Positions 16,208 through 27,242 are shown, numbered from the stretch's first letter. The stretch is 64,000 nucleotides of DNA from Streptomyces sp. BHT-5-2 (GCF_019774615.1 NZ_CP081496.1:3224001-3288000), one strand, 5' to 3'. Numbers and translations: made by a program. The notes: generated from the letters alone by a model not told the origin.

Positions 16208-16649
16208 AGTAGCCCCTGTTCGGGGCCCGTTGTCATCGGCGTCATCGACACTGTCCACGCCTCTACCTGAACACTGCATCGTCGGCAGCGACGCACATGC
16301 CTGTTCCGCAGCCCGCCAAGATGGCTGCGACCACGCACCGGCTCAGTAGGGCATCGTCCCGCCGGTCGGAGGATTTTTCGCGACGCGGTCCAGTGACCGG
16401 CTCATAGGGACAGAGCTCCCCTACCTGCACCATCCAAAGGCCCTGAGTACTGAGAGCGCATGGCTGAACCCTGTCCGACCAGGGAAGCCCTGCGACGCGC
16501 CAACGTCTGATCCTTGGCGCCGACAGGCACAGCAGACCCTGGCCAGTCCCGTCATGGGAGGTGCGGGCGGATGAGTGTACGTCTCGCCAGCGCCGCGACA
16601 GTGATCGCTGACCCGCCTCACCACCACAAGCCAGGAGAACAACATCCTT
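16208..16649. other. Intergenic region upstream of the ALF-repeat gene
   Basis: About 440 bases between the IS and the large secreted protein. No frame shows coding bias. The promoter and leader of the toxin gene should lie here; AGGAGAA at about 16632 is a good ribosome site for the ATG at 16650. Confidence 0.5.
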
Positions 16650-19600
16650 ATGAAGACGACGTTTTGGAGTCGCAGACGCCTCCTCGGCGCGCTCACAGCG
16701 CTCACCGCTGCTGCCGCCTCCCCCGTGACGTTGAAGGGTCTGGCCCATGCCGCTGACAGCCAGGGGACGGCGCCCGATCCGCTCCTGCTGCCAGACACCG
16801 ACCGCGCAAAGGCGGTCAAGGCATGGGTGACGGGCGGAAAGGCCGTCAAGGCTGCCGCGGCCGACGCCCTTGCAGGCACTGACACAGACGTCCAGACCTT
16901 CCTTGCCAAGGTGCTGCCGAAAGCGACTGTGGAAGATATCCGTGTCGCCGTCTCCAGCTTCCTCGTCTTGGCCGGCAAGGGCCTGCGCCGCGAGGCGGAC
17001 GCCGCCCTTAACAAGGGTGACAGCGCCATCGAAGTCTTCCTCCAGGGCGGCTTCAAGCCCGCCCTCCTGGAGGACCTGCGTGTAGCGACCTCCACCGTGT
17101 CGGCTACCGGTGGCAAGTCGGTACGACGGGAGGCCTCCGCTGCCTTGGACATGGGCAGCAGGCAGACGCTGGAGGACTTCCTCACCAAGGGGCAGTTCAC
17201 GGCCGACCTGAAGGACATGAAAGTCGAGGTGTCCAGCATGCTAGTCAACGCTGGGCCCGAAGTGCGGAAGTACGCCGACCGTGCTTTGAGCGGCACCGCG
17301 GTGGACATCCAGTGGTTCCTTGACACAGGCCAGCACATCGCCCGTGCTCGCGACCAGGAATCGGCAACGATCGAGGAGCTCGTCGCGGTAGTCGATCGGG
17401 AGGGCAAGCGTGCCCAAGCCGAAACGAATCTGGCCGTCGAGGCTTCCGAGCGTGCCAAGACTGCAGCGTCGAAGGCCAAAGAAGCGGCCGAGGAGGCTGC
17501 TGCGCAAGCAAAGGACGCTCAGCAGGACGTCAAGCAGGCCGGAGACGCAGCACGCAAGGCAGCCAGTGCCGCCAAGGGCGCAGCGAACGCAGCGCGTGAA
17601 GCCATCAATGCTTCGGACGTCGCGGTGGGTGCTGCCCGCCGTGCTTCCTGGGCGGCCACCGCTGCCGCTCAGGCCGCTGCCACGGCTGGAAACGCTGCCT
17701 CCCGCGCATACAATGCCGCGATCGCTGCGTCCAAGGACGCTTCTAAGACCCGGGAGGCCAAGGACGCCGCGGTCGCGGCCCGCAACGGTGCCGCGAAGGC
17801 GCGCACCGCGGCTGCTGCTGCGGACTACGCGGCGACTGCCGCATCCGAAGCCGCTACCGCCGGCTCCTCCGCGGCCTCTGCCGCCCGCAACGCTGCGGCC
17901 GCCGCCAATGCTTCCTCCCAGGCTGCGGCCGCCGCAGGGGTCGCGCAGTCGCAGGCTTCTGAGGCCAAGCGCCAGGCATCCATCGCGTCCCGTGCCGCGA
18001 ACCGTGCTACCAACGCGGCTTCCACCGCACAGGCCCTGGCCACTGCGGCCGCTACAGCCGCGCGCGCCGCGCGTGACCACGCCAACTCTGCAGCGAACCA
18101 TGCGGAGAAGGCGGCGGACGCAGCTGACGAAGCAGTCAAATATGCCGGTCAGGCGGTCGATTTCGCGAACAAGTCGACCGCTCACGCCACCGCGGCGGGG
18201 AAGGCCGCCGACACGGCCGTCAAGGCAATCCTGGACGCCCAGGCAGTGGAGAAGGCCGCGCGGGAGGCTGAACTCGCCCGCCTTGAGACGGACAAGCTCC
18301 GAGGCATGGATGAGGCCAAGCTACTTGCCCGGATCGAGGCCGATGAAAAAGCTGCTTACCAGGCCAAGCGCGCGCAAGCGCAGCGGACCGACCAGGCAGT
18401 CAAGGACCTGATCGCCAAAGCCGAGCGAGCACTCACGGACGGCGACATGGAAGTGGCCGCAACCCTGGGCCGCAAGGCCGCCGTCGGTCTGCTCAACGCC
18501 CGGGGCACCTGGACTCAGCAGGCAGCCCAGTTCGCCCTGGCTGGCTCTGACGACGACGTGTTCTCCTGGATCGACGTGGACCGGGAGCTGGCACAGCAGC
18601 AGGACGACAAGGAAACGGTTCTCTACCTCGCCCAGATATCCAGTCCCGCCATCGCACAAGCGGCGGCGAGCTCGCTGGAGAGCGGAACCTCGAAGCCGGT
18701 GGGCGATTTCGTCACCTCAGGGGTGATCAAGGCATCCAGGGACGACAACCGCGTCCAGATCTCCCGTATCCTCACCCAACGCCCCGGCAAGGCCGTCACC
18801 CAGGCGGCCAACGACGCGCTCGACGCGAACACCCCCGAGGCCCTGCAGGATTTCTTCGACAGCACCTATCCCGCCGCAGTGCGAGAGGATGACGCGGTCG
18901 CCGTCTCGACACTGCTGAACACAGGGGGCGCCTACACCAAGGCATACGCCGAAGTGGCCCTGGAAGGTCCGACGTGGATGCGCCGGAACTTTGTTCAGAC
19001 CGTGCAGCATCGGACGGCACAGCTCGACTACGATTTCGCCACTCACACTGCCGCGATCAGTGGTGCCATCGCGGCAGCCGCAAAGATCGCATACAAAGCC
19101 CAGGAAGACGCAGCGCTGGCGTCGAAAGCCGCCGCTGACGCCACCGGAGCGGCAGCGGAGGCGACGAAGTGGGCGAACAAGGCGCTCGACTCGAAAGCTG
19201 AGGCCAGCGACTACGCCACGCAGGCGAAGAAGTACGCCAATGACGCGGACAAGTCCGCAGCAGCAGCCCAGGCGTCGGCGGACAAGGCCAAAGCAGCAGC
19301 GGAGACCGCACGCAGCGCCTCGCGTTCTGCCAACTACTCGGCGAACAAGGCGATCGACTCAGCACGCAGTGCCCTGAACTCGTCCTACAGCGCCCAGTCC
19401 TCGGCGGCCAGCGCACGCGCCTCCGCGCTCGCGGCGGGCAAGGACGCGAAGACTGCAGCGGCAGCAGCCAGTGAAGCCCGCAAAATCAAGATCGAAAAGC
19501 GCAATGCCGAGGCTAAGGAAGCCGCACGCAAGGCCGCTGAGGAGGCGGAGAAGGACCGCGAGAACGGAACCAACCCGGCCGACACCCCGACCCACGACCA

Positions 19601-20020
19601 GGTCAATCCGAACGGCAGCAGCGGCGGCGACAAGGACGAGTGGTGGAACGACGCCAAGTGGTACGCCGACACATTCAACAAGATCAGCGTGGGAGCAGGT
19701 CTGCTGGAGGTCGGCCTCGGCCTTGCCAGCCTCGTTGTTCCCGCGCTGGCACCCGCCGCGGTCTTCTTCGGTGTCGTATCGATGGGATCTGGCGCACTGA
19801 GCGCCCTGGCAACTGGCATCGAATACGGCTTCGCCAGCAGTCAATTCATTAACTCCACCACCGAAGCCGCCCTGAATTTGGTCACGGGGGCCAGTCGAAA
19901 TGGATCATCCCAGCTGTCAAATTCGGCGGCAGGGCGGTGGCCCCTGTGGTCAAGAAGGTCACAGAAATCGGCGAAGACCTCGTTTCCACGGCCACCAAGA
20001 CACTGGCATCGATCTTCTGA
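16650..20020 (+). CDS. Giant secreted ALF-repeat, alanine-rich coiled-coil toxin (C-terminus frameshifted)
   Basis: About 1,120 residues. It has a twin-arginine-like signal (SRRRLLGALTALTAAAASP...AHA), then ALF repeats (ALAGTDTDVQTFLA, ALNKGDSAIEVFLQGG, ALSGTAVDIQWFLDTGQ) at residues 60-240 and again at 610-790. Two very Ala-rich heptad regions lie at 260-560 and 800-960. It then has a Gly-rich hydrophobic C-terminal domain (VGAGLLEVGLGLASLVVPAL, FFGVVSMGSGALSALATGIE). This layout is a rod with a C-terminal effector, as in Streptomyces polymorphic toxins, and the effector looks membrane-active. As read, the end is frameshifted. One extra G in the run at 19886-19890 restores GGQSKWIIPAVKFGGRAVAP and ends at 20020. 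Confidence 0.75.
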
Positions 20021-20147
20021 GTAGGCACACCCCGTACGTCGGCGCCGAACCCTCAACCGGTAACCGCGTGCCTGCGTGGAGCCCCGCGACCGAGTGGTGA
20101 CCCAGCCACCCCACGACTCCCCTTCCTGCCCACACTAGAGAGAAGTC

Positions 20148-21559
20148 ATGACCTCACCACGTACCAGACGGGTGTTGCCCGCCCTCCTCCTCACTGTGGC
20201 CCTCACCACGACCGGCACCGCCGGCGCCGCCGACAGTCAGATCGCACCGGCCCGCACGGCTCTCACTGGGGCTGCGAACAAGACTGCGGATACCACTTCC
20301 GCCGACCCCGCCGCTTCCGTAGCGACCTTGCAACGTACCGCCTTCACTGCCGAGGACTCCTGCACCCGGCTCTCCGCCAGTGCCCGCCCGAAGGTCCGCG
20401 ACGCCGTCACCGCGTGTGTGAGCGTTCACAACGCGCCCGGCGCAAGCACGGCGGCAAGCAAGAAGGCCGCCGCGTTCACCCCCTCCTCCGTCACTCACCT
20501 CGCAAACTCCGCTGCCGACGAACCGGGCGATGCCGGCACCGACCCGGAGTTCGAGCCAGACACCGACGATCCTGAGCCGCCCCCGCCCTCTTGCGAGCTG
20601 ACCAATCCGGGACAGTGGAGCTGGAGCCGCACCGGCGGCCTGTGCCTAAATGGCGTCGACGTCACATATACGCTCTACGACCAGTCCGGCAAGTCCATCG
20701 GCACTGGCCTCATCCAGGTCAGCTCCACACTCGCCACCTCCTACAAGTCGCTGGACCTCAAGGAAACGATCACCGCCAAACTGGTCCGGGTCACCGGCGC
20801 GGTAAAGAATCTCGTCGTCAAAATGCAGGTGGGCTGCGATGCCGGATGTAAGACGGTGACGAAGCAACCGTGGTATGGCTCCACCCCCATGACGCCCGGC
20901 GAGGTGAAGACCGGAACGACCAAGTACAGCGGCGACGCCTTCGCGGAAGGCACCACTCGTTCTTCGTTCCAGACCAGCTACAAGTTGTACGTGATGATGC
21001 CCGGTGCTGCGCCGGTCGACCCCAGCGCCTCCTGCTCCAGCCCCGCGAACGGAAAGATCCGTTGCGACAAGGAGCAGCCCCGGCTGCGCGGCTGCGTCAT
21101 ACCGAGCGACGAACTACCGGTGCTGACCTACTCGAGGTCGCACGCGAAGTACGGGATCGTCGTGCCCATCTACGAAGAGATCATCGTCGGGGCACAGACA
21201 TCCTGCACTCGGTCAATCAGACCACGGCGAACGCCAACCGCGCCGCGACGTGCACACCGTTCACTAACCTGTACCCAGGGCAGAAGTACGCGGACAGCTG
21301 CGACGAGTTCCCACCCGCCAGCACGAAGGAGGGCGGTCAGAACGGTGACCTGTGCGCCGAGCTGACCCCTCAAATAGCGAACGGCGTGTGGTCCGCCCCG
21401 GCGACCTGGCCCGGTCGTCCGACCTCGGGCACGGAGACCTGCCTGCGGCTCCACATCACCCAGCGCGCCAACAGCTCGGCGGGCGGGGTTCTAGGATCCC
21501 TGCGCAAGCACCAGCGCCTCGTGGACGGCGACCCCTTCCGCATCGAGTTCACCGCCTGA
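20148..21559 (+). CDS. Secreted NucA/NucB-type nuclease toxin, frameshifted
   Basis: The signal peptide (RRVLPALLLTVALTTTGTAG) is followed by a Thr/Ala/Pro linker and a Cys-containing middle domain (GQWSWSRTGGLCLNGVDVTY). As sequenced, the first frame runs out at 21365. Adding one G to the GGGG at 21189-21192 joins it to the frame that reads CTPFTNLYPGQKYADSCDEF, PPASTKEGG and GSLRKHQRLVDGDPFRIEF, the hallmark blocks of the NucA/NucB DNase family (D-E-y-P-f-A-S-T, then G-D-P-F). The product would be a secreted DNase. It follows the ALF-repeat gene by 128 bases and precedes likely immunity genes. Confidence 0.7.
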
Positions 21560-21671
21560 ACCAGGCATCACGAGCCGGGCTCCCTGCCGTGCCGCGCGCA
21601 TGGCCGGGGGCCCGGAGGCTTGGGGTCAGCCAGTGGTACCGGAAATAGACAATGAACTAAGGGAGCAGAAC

Positions 21672-22313
21672 ATGGAAGCAGAAACGGACGTGCATTCGCT
21701 CCGCTGGGCGGCCGCCTGGGTGTGCGTTACTTTCACCCGCGGCCTCAGCCCCGAGGAGGTCTTCACCCGCTATGGGGCCGAACCGTCCCGGGCCCGCCTA
21801 CTCGACTGGGACGCGGCTTCAGACCTTGTCTCGGGCGACTCCGACGACGGGATGGTCTCGCTACTGCGGTCCGGAAGGATCGGTGAATGGGCCTTCTGCG
21901 TTGAGGAAGAAGGTGGCATCGGCTTTGGGGAGGCATCGCTCGCGGCATTGTCGCGGGGCACTGAGACGTACAGCGTAGCGACTACCGAGGGGATCGACGT
22001 CTTCCAATACTGGCGCGACGGCGAGTGCGTCGAGTACTTCGAGCCCGGCATGGAGCACACCCGGCCCGTACGGACCAGCACCTGGTGGGACCGAGTGGAA
22101 GAGAAGCTCGCCGCACACGAAGGCGAGGGCGCCGGGATGGCACCTGTGGTGGCCCTCGTACTCGACCACCTCGGCATCGCCCTAGACGATGCCGCTCTTG
22201 CTGGGCCCTGGCCCAGCCTGACGCTCGCCGAGGAGGATGCACCGTCGGCACCGCTCGGCGACACCTACATGGGTGAGGGACCGGTTCCACCTGGGACTGT
22301 CGAGATCTTGTAA
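21672..22313 (+). CDS. DUF6461-family protein, candidate immunity protein
   Basis: 213 residues from ATG 21672 with GGGAG upstream. It opens LRWAAAWVCVTFTRGLSPEE and VFTRYGAEPSRARLLDWDAA, the DUF6461 signature seen in Streptomyces, and is acidic and soluble throughout. Proteins of this type are often encoded next to secreted toxins, and this one directly follows the nuclease gene on the same strand. A role as nuclease immunity is inferred from position and charge only. Confidence 0.65.
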   Translation: MEAETDVHSLRWAAAWVCVTFTRGLSPEEVFTRYGAEPSRARLLDWDAASDLVSGDSDDGMVSLLRSGRIGEWAFCVEEEGGIGFGEASLAALSRGTETYSVATTEGIDVFQYWRDGECVEYFEPGMEHTRPVRTSTWWDRVEEKLAAHEGEGAGMAPVVALVLDHLGIALDDAALAGPWPSLTLAEEDAPSAPLGDTYMGEGPVPPGTVEIL

Positions 22314-22695
22314 GACCCCACGCCAGACCACCCCGTTCCGCCACAGTCGTCGCCCGGGGGTGAGCGCTATGTCAGCCCCCTCGGATCCGTGAAGATCTTC
22401 TAAAACGGATGACTCTGGCGGAGCCCACCGATCAGGACCGATACCCCACTCTGCTTACGATAATTGGCCAAGCTAGGTGTTGCTGATAGGCGCTCGTGTC
22501 GGTCGGCCTACCTGCCACCGGCACCGAGTTGCCCCGGCCAGCCAACGGCCTCGCGCCCGTAGAAGTCGGGTAGCCAGGTCACGTTGCCGTGATGCCGTTC
22601 GCGAATCCGCTTTGACCCTTCACCTGGTGGGGTCCGTGCTCTCAAGGCAGGGCTGTGTTATCGGGTGGGATGACCAGCCGTTACGGAAATAAAGA
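22314..22695. other. Intergenic, no supported gene
   Basis: About 380 bases. Short frames (22477-22692) lack coding bias. Sequence just before 22696 supplies the leader of the membrane protein gene. No terminator with a strong stem was found. Confidence 0.4.
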
Positions 22696-23154
22696 ATGGG
22701 AAAGATGCTTTTTTCGATACCTGACTATGGTTGGTGCCTGATCGCAGTCGCAGCGACGGCGATTTTCATGATCGGCATAGGGAGATTGAGCGCCGGAATG
22801 AAAATTCCGGACGAACTGCGAAGCGTCGTGAAGCTACCGAGTGTACGTGCCAAAAGGGTGTTCTACGCTCTGGCGCCCGTGGGCCTTGGTGTTGTTCTGG
22901 CGATCAACCTGATTCGGTCCGAACCGGCACCTGCGGTCCTTTTTCTGTACAGCGTCGCGTGCATCTCCGTTCCGCTCGCTGTCGTCCCGGTCCGCAGTCG
23001 GCTGCTGAAGCAGTACATCGCCCATCAGCTGAACCCCGGAGCCGGGGTCAAGACTGATCTGCTTATGACGACCTGGATTGTCGCTTCTCTCTCCGCGGTT
23101 ATGCTGGTGGCTTTCCTTGCACTGGCGATGACGCCGTACGGAGTGTGGAAATAG
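22696..23154 (+). CDS. Four-helix membrane protein, candidate immunity to a membrane-active toxin
   Basis: 152 residues with four hydrophobic segments: GWCLIAVAATAIFMIGIGRL, FYALAPVGLGVVLAINLIRS, VLFLYSVACISVPLAVVPVR and LMTTWIVASLSAVMLVAFLA. G+C is lower than in its neighbours, suggesting recent transfer. In bacteriocin and polymorphic-toxin loci, small multi-helix membrane proteins protect against pore-forming effectors. The nearby ALF-repeat protein ends in a hydrophobic Gly-rich domain, so that pairing is plausible but unproven. Confidence 0.6.
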   Translation: MGKMLFSIPDYGWCLIAVAATAIFMIGIGRLSAGMKIPDELRSVVKLPSVRAKRVFYALAPVGLGVVLAINLIRSEPAPAVLFLYSVACISVPLAVVPVRSRLLKQYIAHQLNPGAGVKTDLLMTTWIVASLSAVMLVAFLALAMTPYGVWK

Positions 23155-23732
23155 CCGCACGCAACACCGAGGCTGAGGACACCACCGTCGTCACCACCAA
23201 CCCGCCCGGGGCAGGCTTCCACACGCGGTCGGGTGGGTCGCCCACGCGGTACGGACCAGCGATCTCACCCTTGGCTGAGCCCCAGCCCCCGATGAACAAA
23301 CCACCGAGCGCCGCGTGGACCCCGACGGAGCCGCCGGGCCCACCGGCCGGTAGGCAACCGCGATCGGAAGACCGGGCGGTGCACGAAGGCGTGCGGTACG
23401 GGCGGAAGGAGGCACTCATGGACGCCACCCTCAAGACCTGCACTGGACGCGGCCACTACCGTCTGCCGCCTCGGCAGGACAGCAGCTGGCTGCGTAGGTC
23501 TCAAGCGAGAGCACTTGTCGGTGGGTTCCGGCATCGCTCGTCGTCCAGAGAGCGAGTGCGTGACGCTGTCGGGGATCTTGATCACCTGTCCTCTGGTCCG
23601 TACCCGATCGAGGCCGTGATCGTTGGTGTGGCGGGAGAGGAGGCTGGGCTGGCATGAGTAACGACGCGCGCCTCGCATGGGCTACGACTCCGGTGATCTG
23701 CAACGTACTCGGGCATTCACGAACTTGGTTGA

Positions 23733-23966
23733 CCGGCCGCGGAGGCATATGGGATCGCCCTGCACTACGCGGACGACGATCCGAACGCCGCCAGGGAAGT
23801 GATGAACCACGCCTTGGAAGCCGTCGCGCGGGGGTTCGCCGCCGCAGCGTTGGAGACCCTTGCGCGGGACGAGGTGCTGGCGCTGAGCGGCGAGCAGAAG
23901 TCGCGCCTTGACGACCTGATCGTCGAGTTGGACTTGGAGACCTCGGAGATCTTCAGCGGCGCGTGA
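23733..23966 (+). pseudogene. 5'-truncated small helical protein inside the IS1182 unit
   Basis: The frame opens right after TGA 23730-23732 and reads PAAEAYGIALHYADDDPNAA, EVMNHALEAVARGFAAAALE and EQKSRLDDLIVELDLETSEI before TGA 23966. Codon bias is strong and the product would be an acidic helical protein, but no start codon exists before the internal GTG/ATG. It looks like the C-terminal part of a gene carried along by the element. The family is unknown. Confidence 0.45.
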
Positions 23967-23985
23967 GCCCCTGTAGCGCCATGAT

Positions 23986-25656
23986 TCAGCCGGTTGCCCG
24001 CCATGATCGTGGTCTGGGGATGCCTTGCCAGTCGAGGAAGCCTTGCAGGGCGGTCGGCGTTCGAGGTTGGTGTTCCAGAGCGGGTGAGAGTTGGACGGTA
24101 ATCCGTTCGAGGTTGACGGCGATCCCGGTGAGGACGTGCTGAACGTGGGCCTTGTCTGCGCTCCGGTACCGGCATTGGCGCATGCCATGGCCGTTGACGA
24201 ACTCGTTGATGGTGCTCTCGATCCCCGCGCGCATCCCGTACCGGGCCTTCCACTGGTGGGTCTCCTGCTCACCCCGGGCCTCGGCCTGGAGCTCGTTCAA
24301 CTGCTGTGGGAGGAAGGTCAACAGGCGGTGGCTGCTACGGGTGCAGGCCGTTTTCATAGGGCATTGACCGCAGTCGACTTTGGAAAACTTGACCTGGACG
24401 TAGGGCGCGATGGAGGCAAAGGTCGCCCAGCTGATGCTCTGCTTCTCTCCCGGGCAGGTCACCTTCTGTCGATCCCAGTCGATGGTGAAGGCGGCCCGGT
24501 CGAACACATTGCCCTTGCGGGACTTCCGGGTGCTCTTCCGCCTGACGGGTCCGACCAGGGTGATCTCGTGCTCGCGGGAAGCCCGTTCGCGGAGCGGGAC
24601 GGAGGTGTAGCCGCCGTCGACCAGGTGCTCAGCAGGTAGGAGGTTCCGGTGTTTCAGCCGGGTGTGGATCGTGGGCAGGGTCTTGGCGTCGTAGACGGGT
24701 GCCGGGGCGGTGGTCACGTCGGTGATGATGTTCACGGCATCGTCATCACAGGTCTCGGTGACGTGTGCCTGAAATCCCTTCCAGCGGTTCTCGCCGCGGC
24801 GGGCATAGCGAGCGGTCAGGTCGTAGGGCGAGACGATAGCGATGGCAGACGGCGGCAAGCCGGTCTCCGCCGGCAGGCGCCATCGGACAGCACCGCGGCC
24901 GTCGATGAAGTAGTTCTGCAGGAAGATCTGCCGCAGGGCCTGGATCTGTGGCCCCTCCCACAGACCTCGCAGGTAGCGGCGCACATAGCGGAGGAGAAGG
25001 TAGGCGTCGTTGCCGGTGTCCTTGATGCGGGTCTTGGGCCGGGTGGGGTTCTTGCCGAGCCGGGCGGCGCGTCCGTAGCGCCGGCCCCAGTCCTCCGTCA
25101 CTAGGCCGACCAGTTCCTGCGGGGCCTGGCGGGCGAGTTCCTCCAGGGCGGCGCGCATCGCCTCGGTGACCAGCTCCAAGCGGGTCAGGTCACGGACCGC
25201 CGCCAGGATGTGGGTGGAGTCGGTTCGCTGGCGACCTCGCTCGCGGACCAGGCCGACGGCCTTGATCCGTTCCAGGGCGAGGTCCAGGAGCTTGTCAGCC
25301 CGGCCGTCCTCGGCCAGGCGCTCGCGGAAATCGGTCAGAACGCTGTGGTGGAAGCCGGGGTCGTCCAGCTCCATCGCCAGGGCGTACTTGTAGTCGATGC
25401 GGCAGCGCACCGCCTCGGCGGCCTGCCGGTCTGACAGTTCCATCAGGAACTGCAGCACGCAGACGGTGGCCAGCTGTGCTGGTGACAGGCCCGGCTTGCC
25501 GTCCCGCGGATACCACTCGACGAAGTCCTCGTCGCTCCACAACCCATCCAGGTGGTCGCGGATGGCCATGGCGGTGGTGCCGTGGGGATTGCTGGCGCGG
25601 GCAACACGGGCAGTCAGCTCCGGGATCTCCGAGCCGGAACGAGCACGGACGCCCAT
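23986..25656 (-). CDS. IS1182-family transposase
   Basis: 556 residues from ATG 25656, preceded by GGAGGTAATCGAG; a longer frame upstream has no ribosome site. The DUF772-type N-terminal domain (WSDEDFVEWYPRDGKPGLSP, then LTDFRERLAEDG) is followed by a DDE domain: RQRTDSTHILAAVRD (first Asp), HLVDGGYTSVPLRERA (second Asp) and GIESTINEFVNGHGMRQCRY (Glu). Length and motifs are complete, so it is probably functional. Confidence 0.85.
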   Translation of the reverse strand: MGVRARSGSEIPELTARVARASNPHGTTAMAIRDHLDGLWSDEDFVEWYPRDGKPGLSPAQLATVCVLQFLMELSDRQAAEAVRCRIDYKYALAMELDDPGFHHSVLTDFRERLAEDGRADKLLDLALERIKAVGLVRERGRQRTDSTHILAAVRDLTRLELVTEAMRAALEELARQAPQELVGLVTEDWGRRYGRAARLGKNPTRPKTRIKDTGNDAYLLLRYVRRYLRGLWEGPQIQALRQIFLQNYFIDGRGAVRWRLPAETGLPPSAIAIVSPYDLTARYARRGENRWKGFQAHVTETCDDDAVNIITDVTTAPAPVYDAKTLPTIHTRLKHRNLLPAEHLVDGGYTSVPLRERASREHEITLVGPVRRKSTRKSRKGNVFDRAAFTIDWDRQKVTCPGEKQSISWATFASIAPYVQVKFSKVDCGQCPMKTACTRSSHRLLTFLPQQLNELQAEARGEQETHQWKARYGMRAGIESTINEFVNGHGMRQCRYRSADKAHVQHVLTGIAVNLERITVQLSPALEHQPRTPTALQGFLDWQGIPRPRSWRATG

Positions 25657-25969
25657 CTCGATTACCTCCGCTGCGGGCAGAGCCCCAACGTCCCACCCGC
25701 ACCAGCCCCGTACGGCGGGAATCCTCGAACTGGCACCGGAAGGAGGAATGCCGACTTCGCGATGACTTTCCCACCTCCAGCACTGCACGCCCCACCAGTC
25801 ACCAACGTGGCGTTCGCCGAACGGCTACAGAGCAGGGTCGTGGCAGGCCGGAGTACGGCAAGGACGCCTCGGCAGATCGCTGATCAGGGAGAATGTCCGA
25901 ACGCCGCCGAGGCCCGACGCCGAGGTGACCGGTCTCCCGACCTGGGGATTTCCAAGATCCCCGACAGCG

Positions 25970-26449
25970 TCACGCACTCAGGTCGTATACGTCGTCCGTG
26001 GCCGCGGTTCCCTCTGAGTCGCCGTCGTCGACGACGGCCGGGTATCCGACGATATGCACCTCCAGCAGATGGGACCTGCGATTGCAGGGCTCGATGAGCA
26101 GCGCCGAGTAGCCGGGGGACATCGCCCGTTCATGGCCGCGAAGCAGGGCGTCAGTGCCCGGCAGTTGGATCGGGCATCGGCCCTCGTTCCGTAGCCACCA
26201 CTGCTGCCCGTCGCACGTGAAGACCCCGTGCAGTCGGGTCACATACGGGTCGTCTGCGCCGATGGGTACATGGGCGTCGTCCGCGGCGCGCCCGAAGTGC
26301 AGGGTGAACTTCCGCGGCGGGACGGCTAATCCGCTCTGCGGGGACTTCACGACGATGGTCCCCGGCGGAGCCTTGGGCAGGCAGCCCGAGAGCGTCGGCA
26401 TCGTTGCCGGCAGTACTTGTGGAACGAATTCCCGGATCTGCACACCCAC
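25970..26449 (-). CDS. FHA-domain protein (3' end inside IS repeat)
   Basis: About 159 residues from GTG 26449. The C-terminal 100 residues match a forkhead-associated phosphothreonine-binding domain: FTLHFGRAADDAHVPIGADD (GR of strand 3), PYVTRLHGVFTCDGQQWWLR (R-x-H in place of S-x-x-H) and GTDALLRGHERAMSPGYSAL. The stop codon at 25970-25972 lies in the right inverted repeat of the IS1182 unit. The native C-terminus may therefore have been cut or replaced. FHA proteins sense Ser/Thr-kinase signalling; no kinase gene is next to it. Confidence 0.6.
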   Translation of the reverse strand: MGVQIREFVPQVLPATMPTLSGCLPKAPPGTIVVKSPQSGLAVPPRKFTLHFGRAADDAHVPIGADDPYVTRLHGVFTCDGQQWWLRNEGRCPIQLPGTDALLRGHERAMSPGYSALLIEPCNRRSHLLEVHIVGYPAVVDDGDSEGTAATDDVYDLSA

Positions 26450-26734
26450 CCCCCTTGGTCCGAACCTGCACCGTCCTTCTGGCCGCCACCGTATGGCGCC
26501 CGTTTCAGGACCGGTCCCGAGCATGGTTCGGTAACCCATCACAGCTCTCTCACCGGCGCGCGCCGAAGCGCTTCGGAACCGGTCCCGGGCGACCGGTGCT
26601 CCGATTTCGGCATGCAGCAGGCGAAGAAGCGCGTTCCGAAAAACGATGGTGGCAGGCATACGGCGGCCCGAAGGCTGTGGCGTATCCCTGGCCGTGCAGG
26701 GCCGGGGCGAGGGTGTAACCGATCTCGGCCTGCC

Positions 26735-26938
26735 GACGGTTTCCACAAGGCGAGCAGCTATCTCAAGGCCGGCGAACCCGACCAGGCGGCAGCTGCCGCA
26801 ACGGAGTCGCTCACCCTGGCCAACAAGATCGGAGCACCGCGATGTGCCGCGCTCGTCCGTGACCTGGCACCCGCATTCAAGAAACACGCCGGAGTCGAAG
26901 ACGTGGATCAACTCCTCGAACACGCGCGGGCCAACTGA
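26735..26938 (+). pseudogene. C-terminal fragment of a Streptomyces XRE/TPR regulator
   Basis: The frame reads FHKASSYLKAGEPDQAAAAA, TESLTLANKIGAPRCAALVR and DLAPAFKKHAGVEDVDQLLE. This is the standard last tetratricopeptide stretch of the large XRE regulators found throughout Streptomyces. Upstream sequence in this frame is unrelated. The rest of the gene, including the HTH, has been lost, probably with the rearrangement that placed the FHA gene beside it. Confidence 0.55.
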
Positions 26939-27242
26939 CACCAGACGCCATCATTCATCGCCGCTCGGGCACCCAGACATGACCCTCGTCGCCGCCGGTA
27001 TCCGCTGAAGGGTGATGCGCAGCATCGTGCCGGTGCCGGCAACGGCTGCCGGGCAGCAGACAACATGCCGTGAGGTACCAGGAGCTGACCCGATGCCTAC
27101 CGGTCCACACACCGCCCGACGCGACGGGGCCCGAACGGAGAGAAAAGTCCTCTTCCTCCTCCTGAGGAAGAGGTGTCAGCGGCACGGACCGCATACCCCC
27201 ATGCCCTGACCTGCATGGATTCACCTGTGCTCCGGGAGTGCC

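Larger units (their letters stand above)
23554..25979. mobile_element. IS1182-family element bounded by perfect 27-bp inverted repeats
   Basis: Bases 23554-23580 (starting GAGTGCGTGACGCTG) are the exact reverse complement of 25953-25979. Between them lie the IS1182 transposase on the minus strand and, at the left, about 400 bases with a 5'-truncated foreign gene. No flanking duplication is obvious. At 2.4 kb the unit is longer than a usual IS1182 (about 1.8-2 kb), so it has captured DNA or another element is nested. The right repeat supplies the last codons of the FHA gene outside it. Confidence 0.65.
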
